Made by a program: the position numbers and the translations under genes. 64,000 bases of DNA from Heterostelium album PN500 (lineage: Eukaryota > Evosea > Eumycetozoa > Acytosteliales > Acytosteliaceae), in assembly GCF_000004825.1 (NCBI RefSeq), contig NW_008805065.1:1116001-1180000 (forward strand). Direction: 5' to 3'. Shown here one piece after another: positions 47,722 to 56,538 of the stretch. The stretch's first letter is position 1, and every line of letters begins with the position of its first letter. The notes beneath the pieces are model-generated. The model did no database searches. It was not told where the DNA came from and saw nothing but the letters and a program-made list of their open reading frames with translations.

Positions 47722-48108
47722 ATGTTGAAGATCGTCGCTTTACTCGCTATCTGCATTGCTGTTGCCTCTGCTTCTACCTGTGCCACCACTGGTTGCCCAT
47801 CCAACCAAGCCTGTTACGGTACCATTAACGCCACACCAACCTGTTACAACTATGGTAACTGTGGTATCGTCCCATGTCCATCTGGTCAATCATGTTTGGT
47901 CATTGCCGGTCAAGCTCAATGTGTTGCCCCAACTGTCTGCCCATCATGTTCCTCCGATCAAGCCTGTGCCTTTGTTACTGGTAACTGCGGTATTGTTCCA
48001 TGTTCCCCAGGTTGTTTCACCTATGGTAACTGTGGTATTGTCCCATGTCCATCTGGTCAATCATGTGTTGTTGTTGCTGGTAATGCCCAATGCGTCAACG
48101 CTCTCTAA
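47722..48108 (+). CDS. Small secreted Cys-rich repeat protein
   Basis: Single exon, 128 residues. A clear signal peptide (MLKIVALLAICIAVASAS) is followed by about 110 residues with 18 Cys. The motif GNCGIVPC occurs three times. A longer unit (YGNCGIVPCPSGQSC plus VVAGNAQCV-like) occurs twice, encoded by nearly identical stretches of about 48 bases at 47847-47895 and 48019-48067, so the repeat is recent or kept alike by conversion. Codons are strongly biased to the GGT/GTC/ATC/TGT set, unlike the surrounding DNA, which suggests high expression. Fully disulphide-bonded extracellular matrix, slug sheath or spore coat protein is the likely class; short Cys repeats of this kind are common in dictyostelid matrix proteins. 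No named family was recognised. It stands alone, more than 1.5 kb from any other protein gene. Confidence 0.85.
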   Translation: MLKIVALLAICIAVASASTCATTGCPSNQACYGTINATPTCYNYGNCGIVPCPSGQSCLVIAGQAQCVAPTVCPSCSSDQACAFVTGNCGIVPCSPGCFTYGNCGIVPCPSGQSCVVVAGNAQCVNAL

Positions 48109-49756
48109 ATCCATTAAATTTAATATTATTTTAACTTTGCATTCATTTTAATGAATAAATTATATTTATTTAAATATAGTTGAATAAATCTAAAATGAAT
48201 ATAATGATTTTGTTCAGTTTATATCTATTTATACAAATGATTTTGATTTATCTAATTACTTCAATAGAATAAGCTTAAATTTAATATACCATATTTTGAA
48301 AGGTATAAAGAGGACTCAAACCACAAGAATTATTTATAGGACTCAGTTTGGTACCCAGTTTCACAACAATCATTTGGCAAGATTTCTTATTTATTTAATT
48401 ATTAATGATTATTTGGTAGATTCATCATCAATATAAAATATACTAAATTAATTTTATATTTTTAAATATTGAAAAAATTTTTCATATCATTTTGTTTTTA
48501 ATACTATTTTTTTTATTAAAAAGATTAAATTCACGGGACCTACATCTTTAATTCATGGATTAGTGTTATTAGAATATTATTCACTATTTACTTTATTTGA
48601 TATTGATTTTTATTTTTAAAAGAGAGCAGGATGAGATCTAAATTTAGTATTAATTGGATTAAACTAATCGACTATATATTGATCTCAAATAATAAAATCT
48701 AGAGTATATTAAAGGAATTGGAATAAACATTATGACCAACCTTTAACACTATTGTCAGGTAAGATTGCAAGAGAGAAATGATCAAATGATTAAATATTCT
48801 CTCTTTTTGATATACAATGTATATATTTATATCGAAAAAAGATTAGATTGGTGAATAAAGGAAATCAAGTTAAAAGTTCTTCCTTTAGAAGAATGTGGAT
48901 ATGATATATACAAATTGCTGTAGGAAATTCAAAGGGAAAGAATTAGATTTGGTTTTTTATGTCTTGCAACTACTATTTTTTCCTCATGGATTCAATCTTA
49001 CAATTCCCTATTATTACTCCTTCTACAATTCTAATAGTTGTTTAGGATTCTATCTATGGAAATAAACTGTATTACATCTCTAACTGTTGAAAAGTATCTG
49101 TTTCTTTGGTTATTCAATACATTAATATAAGACACGATTCAAAGTTTTGTAAGAAACTAAGTGTGGATACCCTTGAATCAAAGATGATTGTACTCTTGAA
49201 AATATTAGACTCAAGATAATAACAATGATATCACTGGTACATTACACTCTATATTCAACTATTTAAATAAGCAACCTTCTAAAATATCATTTACATTTAC
49301 ATTCCTAATAAATCAAAGTTGACTAAGAAATCAAAATAAAATAAAGCAAAAAACTATGATATTTTGTAGGGTAGTAACCTTAAAGTGATTCACATTTGTC
49401 AAGAATCTAAAATATAACTTCAAGTAAAGTTTCAATTAAAGAAGAATATAATTTTAAGATTATCTTTCTTTTAGTTGGGATTAACCTTAAGTAAGTACTG
49501 GTTTGTGGAGATTAGGTAGTGTAAAACAAAAAAAAACATTCACTTGAATTCTCAAATAAAAAAATAATATTTTGATTAAGTAGTCTCAATCTCACACTTT
49601 CCAACCCTTTATATAAGAAATAGCCATCCGCCCCAAGCATTTTCACAAGAAGATAATGTTTGATTTAAATAAATTCTTATTGTTTTAAGTTCAATTAATT
49701 CACGATCCCAAACAACTTTCTTCCCTTACCGCATGCGGAATGGTCAATTTTATAAA
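48109..49756. other. Gene-poor AT-rich region, 1.6 kb
   Basis: No gene seen in any frame. Mildly GC-richer patches at 48300-48390 and 48900-49060 show no open frame of note. A GC hairpin at 49726-49740 belongs to the 3' side of the tRNA-Thr gene (arms CCGC and GCGG around AT). Confidence 0.4.
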
Positions 49757-49840
49757 GGCTCCAACGAGATTCGAACTCGTGACCCCTTCCTATCTCTTCC
49801 TTTACTAGGGAAGTACAATAACCAACTATGCTATGGAGCC
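49757..49840 (-). tRNA. tRNA-Thr (anticodon AGU) with a 12-base intron
   Basis: On the minus strand: acceptor GGCTCCA paired with TGGAGCC, D arm with AGTTGGTTA loop, anticodon stem CTTCC paired with a distal GGAAG, loop CTAGTA plus A (anticodon AGT), variable GGGTC, and T arm ACGAG TTCGAAT CTCGT. Eighty-four bases are spanned. Without an intron the loop would have eight bases; removing about 12 bases after position 37 restores a seven-base loop, the normal site for nuclear tRNA introns. The intron itself contains a second GGAAG, which can pair with the same stem arm and compete with the mature fold. Confidence 0.88.
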
Positions 49841-50071
49841 TCTGATGAAAAATAGAAAATCATTTTTTATTTTTATTTCTTTTTCGAAATATTAATTAAA
49901 AAAAATTGATTAAATAAAAAATTGGCATAAAGTTTTAACCATCCTGTTTCTGGATGTCTCCAGATACTAAACCCTCTATAGAATTTGAAAGTATAAAACC
50001 ATTTTCCTCAAATATCTTCAATAAAAAAAAACGAATCATTTTTACCAAAACAAACAAAAACGAACGACAAC

Positions 50072-51110
50072 ATGTTGAATGGTAGAGAAAAGAATGGACA
50101 GCTCAATATTAATTGGAAAGAGTATGCATTAGGTGCAGACAAGTTCAAGAGAAAGACTGTTGGATTTGGAAAGTATGATAAGCGTGAGAAAGAGTATGAA
50201 AAAGAGCTCTTTATCAGAGAGATGTCTATCATTCAGGGTGGTATAGGCTGTGCTATCTGGGATGCTGCTATCATCATGTCACGTTGGATCTTCAAGCATC
50301 AGGATGCATTCAGCGGTCAAAAGTGTCTAGAATTGGGAAGTGGTGTCGGATTGACTGGTATCTTGGCAGCACACTTTTGTCAATCGATTACACTGACAGA
50401 TTATCTTCCACCTGTAAGTTTGTTTAATAATAAACGAATAGTAGCAATTTCAAAGAACAACCAATCTAACAACTATCATCGTTTTTCAATAGTTATTAGA
50501 GAATCTTAAATACAATGTAGATTTAAACAGTAGAAAAGATACTGTTGATATGGATGATGACGAAGAGATCAGAGTCAACAACAGAATGATAGAGTTAAAG
50601 GAAAAAGTTGATGTGAAATATTTGAATTGGGATGAAATCGATAGTGTAAGTTAACATTGTTGATCGTATAAAAGAAAAACAAAACCAAATCTATTATTAA
50701 CTCTGATGTTTGATTAGATAACAGTGAGTGAAGACGAAAAATATGATATAATATTCGGTAGTGAATTGACCTATAGTTTATTAAGTGTTGATAATCTGAT
50801 AAAAGTGATTCAAAAATATCTAAAGAATGACGGTATTTTTTATGAGATTCTATCTGACGACAGAGATGTAAGTAATTTTCTATTTTTACCAATATTGTTT
50901 TGATATATTAATTATATTATAATGATAATAATATAGGGAGTATCTTATTTCCTTGAGCAAATGCAAGAAAAAAAGTTTATTTCAAAGATTGTACCTGTTG
51001 ACCAGCAATACTTGGGTTCTTATGGTACCAAACAGAGAGAGGAAACCTATAAATTCTATTCATTTAAACTTGACAATGGTCAGCCAAACAATCATATCGA
51101 TATGATTTAA
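50072..51110 (+). CDS. METTL-type class I protein methyltransferase
   Basis: Four exons (50072-50413, 50493-50645, 50718-50867, 50937-51110) give 272 residues. The SAM-binding motif I is CLELGSGVGLTGILAAHF, preceded by GCAIWDAAIIMSRWI, which is the conserved WxAxxxLxxyL block of Methyltransferase_16 enzymes (METTL21, METTL22, METTL23, FAM86). SITLTDYLPP is motif post-I (acidic residue binding ribose). IIFGSELTYS occupies the place of the family's substrate motif (D/E)xxY. These enzymes methylate Lys or other residues on chaperones and translation factors. Which subfamily is unclear; METTL21/23-like is the best description. Length fits. The start follows an A-rich leader about 230 bases after the 5' end of the divergent tRNA-Thr. 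Confidence 0.88.
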
Positions 51111-52161
51111 AGCAATGTTGATTGAAAAGAATTTTCTTTCAGTAGTAATAATTCAAAATAAAAAAGAAATTGACAAAACATTTACTTAAAATATTTTCAA
51201 ACTTTGGACAACCAGAATCTCTTTGAATTGTGTTTCCATTACTACACTAAATACTTAACTAATAAAGAATTCTGAAATCATTCTTTTCCTCAAGAATTGA
51301 AATTAGATTTTAATACCTACAATTGAGAATCTGTCATAATCCCATATGAAGAGTGAAACTTGAAAGCTACAATAACAAAGAATATTCTAGCATTTACATT
51401 TATAAAGATAAATTTGAGGATTAAAAGACCAAAATGGTGGTCAATGATCATTAAAATAGTTTCTTAAAAGTAAAACAGATTCTAAAAAAGAAAAAATATA
51501 TTGAACAATTCTTGTTTTTTTTGAAGTGACAATACAAGGTGGAAGTTAAGATATTCAAAAAACACAACAATTGTACTGCTGGTTTTATTCCAACTAGTAA
51601 TTAAAATGAATGTCAACTAAAGACCAGGCGGGGGAAATTATATGTATCCTTCTATGTTTTACTCCTTGGTTGGTACCACCAGGATGCTGATTGTGAGGAT
51701 TCTCTTTAATACAACCTATGATTTCGGGCACATGTGCAGGAGGGATATGGAATTTCTTCGGGTGGAGGTGGAGGTAATACCATTGGCTCGCTATTGAATC
51801 CGGTGGAGTCGGTATTTGGTTCACTTTTAGCAACTTGTTTGACCGGTGGACTGCTCAAAGTTTAATTGGGGACGTTGTTGTTGTTGAAGTTGCTGTTGAT
51901 TTTGTCTTCTTTTTTCTATCTTAAGAGTTTTACAATTTGTTCGACTGCATAAAATATTGTTTTAAAAAAAAAAATAATAATAGAGTATTTAATATATTTT
52001 TTGAATGATTGATCGATATCTCAGCTTTAAAAAAATCATACAAAGAATGTATGTGGAAAAAAAAAATAAGAAAATTGTATTATTTAAGGGTTTGGGGTGA
52101 CAAATTATTTTAATAATTTATTAGGTTAATTGGTAATTTTTTTAAAATTAATTCTATTGAT
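51111..52161. other. Intergenic region between convergent genes
   Basis: About 1 kb. The left half is AT-rich without features. The right half contains the decayed Gln/Pro-rich coding piece listed at 51600-51960. The end is the 3' flank of the secreted-protein gene. Confidence 0.35.
51600..51960 (-). pseudogene. Decayed Gln/Pro-rich coding remnant
   Basis: On the minus strand coding-like sequence switches frames: CKTLKIEKRRQNQQQLQQQQ, then LNFEQSTGQ, then VLPPPPPEEIPYP, and an open frame of 79 codons (51833-51594) with no ATG of good context. The composition (Lys/Arg then Gln run then Pro run) is typical of a dictyostelid regulatory protein. No single intact frame or splice plan explains the whole, so it is probably a broken host gene. 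The family is not identified. Confidence 0.35.
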
Positions 52162-52887
52162 TTAAAAGAATCCTTTTAAAATATTGTTGAGTTGAGGAGT
52201 TACAGTATGTGGAATTGTGACGACAGATTGTGATAAACAAGCTGAAGGCAAATCAAACCATGATTCGGTAAAAGTGTTTTCAAAGTTGTAGAAATTCATT
52301 AGGGTAAATCCTGGTTTTGAGATGTCGGAGTTTCTTAAAGTCGATGAAACCAAAGAGCAAGTCTTTGGATCATAAAGGTAGGTTTGATTGGTATTGAAGG
52401 AATAAGCAGCAGCATTATAGATTTGAACTGGGAATTGACCAATCAAGAAGCTACCCAATAAGTCACCCAATGGAAGGCTAATTGGGAATGGAGAGTTCAA
52501 AGATACTTTGACACAAACCTCATTTTGCAAAATGAACCCCTCGTTGGTTTTACCAAACTCCCAAATAGATCCAATGATTGGTTCTTGGCCTTCGGAAAGA
52601 ATCACATAAGAGCTGAAAGTTCTTTGACCAACAAAGTCGGTAGTGGTATTTCCAGCTAAAATATTTATGAAATTAATATTAATTTATTTATTTAATTTAA
52701 TATTTTAATATTATTTATTACCTTCAAAAAACGATAATGGTGGTTGATTGGAGTTTGGTAATAAAGAGTTAAAGGCAGAAACTTCATAATTTGTAGTGTA
52801 TCCATTTGGCTCTTGACATTGGTATGGAAAATGTGGTTTGGATGAAACGCATGCAACTAAAACTAATAAAACAATTAAGAATTTCAT
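52162..52887 (-). CDS. Small secreted protein, family unknown
   Basis: Two exons on the minus strand, 52887-52722 and 52655-52162, give 219 residues. The start MKFLIVLLVLVACVSS is a signal peptide. The mature part has few Cys (for example PYQCQEPNG near the start, VCVKVSL, KTCSLV, ACLSQS), N-glycosylation sites (GNTTTD, TNQTYL) and alternating hydrophobic residues typical of beta structure (SYVILSEGQEPIIGSIWEFG). No membrane helix or GPI signal is evident; the end is LNNILKGFF. It resembles the many lineage-specific secreted proteins of dictyostelids. I do not recognise a named family or activity. Confidence 0.8.
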
Positions 52888-53450
52888 CTTGAAAAAAGTT
52901 AATGTTTGAGAATAGAGATATTAAAGTGGAAGAGATTTTATATATTTAATTAAATGATTGAATATTTGATTTGATTGATATTAACTTTCAAAAAATAAAT
53001 TTGTTTAAATAGTTTCTATTCCAATCTTAGATAGAGATAAAAATTATAAAATAATTTTATCATACCAGGAACAATTGTATGGTGTCTCTTGGGATATCAG
53101 TCAAAGGAATGAACCAGGATCCAGAATAAAAAAACTAAAATTGGTTTTATTCAATGAATGTCATTGGATTCCATATCTTCTATATGAGGTTAACCAGGTT
53201 AACATTAAAATGTGATTGAAACTAAAATAGATATTTTTTTTTTTGAAGAAACAAAAATTGGTTTTTTTTGACACATCATTCTTTTTTTTTTTATTATAAA
53301 AAATCAAGATTTTAAATACCGAATTATAAATCTTTTCACTCATTTTTTTATTTTACTTTTTAATCCTGGTTTTATTTTATTTTGTTAACACTGGTCTCTT
53401 AGATAATTTCCAAATTTATGATATCATACGATCTTAATTTATAGTTATTT
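52888..53450. other. AT-rich spacer with a short palindrome
   Basis: About 560 bases, no gene. A 15-base perfect inverted repeat GTTAACC-A-GGTTAAC lies at 53189-53203. A moderately GC-rich patch at 53065-53130 has no usable frame. It leads into the retroelement remnants on the right. Confidence 0.35.
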
Positions 53451-53452
53451 TA

Positions 53453-53860
53453 TTCTATGGTTTGTCGTCTAGTTTGGAAGTGTTCTGCAATAGATGGGAT
53501 GGCCAACTCCTAAAGTTATTATCAATGAGTAAAAGTATACGAATCGTAAGCAGTGTATACAGATTTGAGAGCAGTAGACATCTAGAGAAGAGTTTGAAGA
53601 GAGTGTCACGCCCTTTTGGTCTTTGATCTTAGCTGTGGTGGTGAAGGTATCGGGAGAATCCTTTGCTTAAGGATTTCCTGTTCTTTTGTGGTTGGGGTTG
53701 GTTTTTTGTCAGAGTTCACTCTAATGAATGTTCTGTATATAGTTTTGAGTTGGATTATTGTGTTGGGTGATTCTGTGGTTGGTTGGTTGAGGTGGGAGTT
53801 GTGTCCATGCAAGCTGGTAAGTTTTTTCCAAGCGTTTTGACATTTGGTGAACTAAGGAGA
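53453..53860 (-). mobile_element. Retroelement ORF remnant (probable non-LTR type)
   Basis: A block whose minus strand is A/C-rich and coding-like (FTKCQNAWKKLTSLHGHNSH, ending RSKTKRA, then a further coding-like run RPKGRDTLFKLFSRCLL). The Cys/Trp pattern resembles the C-terminal region of LINE-type reverse transcriptase proteins. It lies just upstream of a second fragment and of a tRNA gene, where dictyostelid tRNA-targeting elements (TRE5 class) insert. It is a broken fossil; no intact frame is present. Assignment to a particular TRE family is not possible here. Confidence 0.4.
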
Positions 53861-53970
53861 CGGTACTAAAAATTTATTTCAAAGATCACATTGTAATGAA
53901 AGGAGGTATATACCACTGACGTATGTATGCTTATCGGCATAAGGATTGACCAGATACCTTATGCAATTCC

Positions 53971-54360
53971 TTTTTTTTTTTTTTTAAAGTATTCTCATAT
54001 CTTGAAGAATACTTAAATGGATTTTATTTTTATTTGTTTATTTGCTAGTGAGGTGGGATGGCGTTGGGAAGCTCCAGGTTTGGTGGTTCCAGATGAGTTT
54101 GAAGTCGTCTAGCTTCTTCAGCCATTTGGATTGATATGCTTGAATGTTTAAGTTATTTCGACCGAAGTCTTGTTTTGATTTTCTGATTAGTTTGTGGTAT
54201 TCTAGTTTAGCTAGTCTGTTAATGTTGTTGGTTGTTGCGTGATAGAAGGTGGTGGGTGTGATGAAGGAGTTGTGTGCAAGTTTGCAGTGAAGAATCCAGA
54301 CCTGGTGCAGTACAATTTCTATTATGTTTCGGTGTAGCTGGTTTTTGCTTGTCATCTTGA
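53971..54360 (-). mobile_element. Truncated non-LTR retrotransposon 3' end with poly(A), upstream of tRNA-Glu
   Basis: On the minus strand an open stretch of about 105 codons (54355-54038: QLHRNIIEIVLHQVWILHCK, TTFYHATTNNINRLAKLEY, ending SHLTSK) is followed by a short AT-rich tail and a run of 15 T on the plus strand (53971-53985), that is a poly(A) end. The IxxxVxxxWxLxxxLAHNxF pattern is like the extreme C-terminus of LINE-type ORF2. Its 5' side faces the tRNA-Glu gene and ends within about 70 bases of it. The unit is strongly 5'-truncated, as LINE copies often are. Location matches tRNA-gene-targeted elements of dictyostelids (TRE5). Family identity is inferred. Confidence 0.55.
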
Positions 54361-54425
54361 GGATGTCTGAATCTCAACCGTTGAGAGGCTATCCAGCACC
54401 ATTGTGATACACATAATGTAAATAA

Positions 54426-54495
54426 TCCTTATTGGTGTAGTGGTAACACATTAGTCTTTCACACTGAAACCCCGGGTTCGATTCCCGGATAGGGA
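54426..54495 (+). tRNA. tRNA-Glu (anticodon UUC), copy B
   Basis: Identical over all 70 bases to the tRNA-Glu at 45713-45782 but on the plus strand. Anticodon loop CTTTCAC, T arm CCGGG TTCGATT CCCGG, acceptor TCCTTAT/ATAGGGA. About 17 bases of 5' flank (ATAATGTAAATAATCC side) are also shared with copy A, after which the flanks differ; the 3' flank is shared for over 200 bases, interrupted by two insertions. Retroelement remnants lie directly upstream. Confidence 0.95.
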
Positions 54496-54567
54496 GGTTT
54501 CTTTTTTTAAAAATCACAATACCGCCTGCGGTAAGTCACTATTTTTAAAGATTTTCCTTCAAAAATC

Positions 54568-55719
54568 TTTTGTAAAGTAGTAATACCAGAGGTATTATAC
54601 CTCTTAGGATAGTACTCTTTATCAAAAGGTTGATTGAGAGATATGTAGAAAAGGTCTTGATTCGATATTAATAATGAGATATAACTTTATTTATTATCTT
54701 TTAAATAAACATACCTTGATTCGATATTCACAGGAAATTTTTCTTTTTTTTACCAATTATCCACCATATAAAATTAATGACGCCAGTAAAACACCCCACA
54801 ACCCCAAAAATAAAAATAAAAAATTTCAACTCAAAATTTTGGAATGGTTAAATGATAATATGAAGGTGGGTTGGAGTAATACCACCTCCCATCCACATAA
54901 AAATCTTGATTTTACCCTTTTTCCATCATATTAATTTAATATCGCCAGTAAAATACTTTATTTTTTTTTATTTTTTTGACTAAATTTTGTTGAATCGCAG
55001 TAAAAAAAAAGTATATCATGTGTCTTTGTTGTTTGCTGTATCATTCTATACCCTGTTATTTCATCTATATCTTTTTAACTTAATTTAATTTTAAAAAAAA
55101 TGAATGAAATAAAAAAAATTTCAATTGAATTTTCGAATTTTTTCGAAAAAAAAAAAAAAAAAAAATAAAATAAATTTAAAAATACAAGAAATAATTGAAT
55201 TAAAATTTAAAATAAATTAAAAAAATAGATTTATGACTTCAAATAAGATAATATGAAGTTATTTATTTAAAATCTTATTTTTTTTTTTTTTATATACATA
55301 AAATTATGATGCAGTTTAAAATTTTTTTTTAAGTCAAAAAAAAGCTAAAAAATGCATGTTTTGTGAACTTTGTCACACAATGTTTTGAAATTTTTATATG
55401 AGTGGAAGCAAGTTGACGTTGAGCGAAATTTTGAAATTGAAAAATTAGTGTGGTGGAAGTCGAAAATTAATATGGGATGGTAAAAAAAAGATGAATCTGC
55501 TGTGAATAATGAGATATCGAAACAAGGAGTTCTCTCGGGTATTTATACTCTTAGTTTACCATCGGTTGGACGGGATTCGTTGATGACTTCATCCTGGTAA
55601 ACAATTCTAGAACTTCTCCGGTTGGTGATTCATCAATGGACCGTTAATAAACGTCTTCTGGAATTTCTATGGAATTTCTATGAGTGTTCACTGAAATATC
55701 CATGACTTTTCTACAAATC
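54568..55719. mobile_element. Unidentified insertion of about 1.15 kb with 5-bp direct repeats
   Basis: Compared with copy A, this block interrupts the module and is bordered by AAATC on the left (54563-54567) and AAATC on the right (55715-55719), a likely 5-bp target duplication. It is very AT-rich. Its left end has nested hairpins (TAATACC-AGA-GGTATTA, then GAGGTA-TTA-TACCTC). It holds internal degenerate direct repeats: CTTGATTCGATATT twice near 54657 and 54715, and CGCCAGTAAAA twice near 54782 and 54943. The last 220 bases are GC-richer. No convincing protein frame or terminal inverted repeat was found, so the class is open. Confidence 0.5.
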
Positions 55720-55782
55720 ACTATTAAAATCAAATAGAAACTCTTGACCAAACATTCGCCTTATATATATTCACATTAGTAA

Positions 55783-56152
55783 GCCTTAGAGGACTTGGGT
55801 CGTGGGATCGATCCCGGGTTTTTACAAAAATTTTCCCGACTTGAAAGGAGCGCGCCACGTACTAATCTAGTATTCAATACTATCTTGGACCCCATGAAGT
55901 TGACACCGACAGTAACTAGCAGGCTTATCACAGGTGAACACCGAGTGGTTTACACACGTACCCGCTTATAATTCTAAGTGGCTTAATTACTCCGTCTGCC
56001 AAACCAAATCAATCAATGGGAACATCATCATCACTCAAAATGATGGCTATCTCAGCCGGCCTGTGGCTGAACTGCTCAAACAATATATAAACACGAACTG
56101 TAGGGTAATATCAAGCTCTACACCTTGACTATCAGTAATGGTAGTACAAGGA

Positions 56153-56187
<35 letters not shown>
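55783..56187 (+). mobile_element. Poly(A)-tailed retroposon of about 0.4 kb (SINE-like or LINE 3' end)
   Basis: This block interrupts the flank module a second time and ends in 29 A residues (56159-56187), the mark of target-primed retrotransposition. Near its start GGGATCGATCCCGGG (55807-55821) resembles a pol III B box, which suggests a tRNA-derived SINE. However, 55934-56128 is open for 64 codons (WFTHVPAYNSKWLNYSV, DGYLSRPVAELLKQYI), which would instead suit the 3' end of a truncated LINE. It is clearly GC-richer than the flanks. No clear target-site duplication was found beside the tail. Confidence 0.6.
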
Positions 56188-56189
<2 letters not shown>

Positions 56190-56297
56190 ATTATTCATTA
56201 TTTTTAGATATTAACTCCTATATTATCAAGTAATGTGCATTCAAAGTCAAGTTGTAAAACTGCTGTTGAATCAGTGTTGAATAAAGTGAAAAATAGT

Positions 56298-56530
56298 AAA
56301 GACTGACTTGATACAAGATTTAATTACAATCAAGGTTTTTGATAAACAAAAGTTTGGAAAAGAAGTTGTTTGAGCAAAGGAAGTAGTAATTGAATTGAAA
56401 GAAGAGTGGGAATCAGTAAAGTAGCTAAATGGAATAGCAAAAAATAAGTCTTGCACTGTTTATTCCATGCTCAACTTTGATATAGTCAAAGTATTCAAAA
56501 AAAAGGACATTCAATGTATGATAAAACAAT
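56298..56530 (+). pseudogene. Decayed coding-like fragment downstream of the tRNA module
   Basis: The plus strand shows protein-like pieces (VVIELKEEWESVK, KSCTVYSMLNFDIVKVF, KKDIQCMIKQ) in one frame interrupted several times. The residue mix is that of a globular protein. Whether it comes from a host gene or from the neighbouring elements cannot be told. It abuts the 3' end of the acid phosphatase gene. Confidence 0.3.
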
Positions 56531-56538
56531 GATAATAT

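Larger units (their letters stand above)
54496..56297 (+). repeat. tRNA-Glu 3' flank module, copy B (split by two insertions)
   Basis: Three segments (54496-54567, 55715-55782, 56188-56297) match copy A (minus strand of 45478-45712) in order. The first includes the hairpin ATACCGC-CT-GCGGTA at 54519-54534. The two gaps between the segments are occupied by the inserts listed next. The module ends near 56297, where likeness to copy A fades. Confidence 0.75.

Noticed and set aside
54674-54934. 86-codon frame inside the 1.15 kb insertion
   Set aside because: Composition follows the AT-rich background and it contains the insert's direct repeats; no protein-like pattern.
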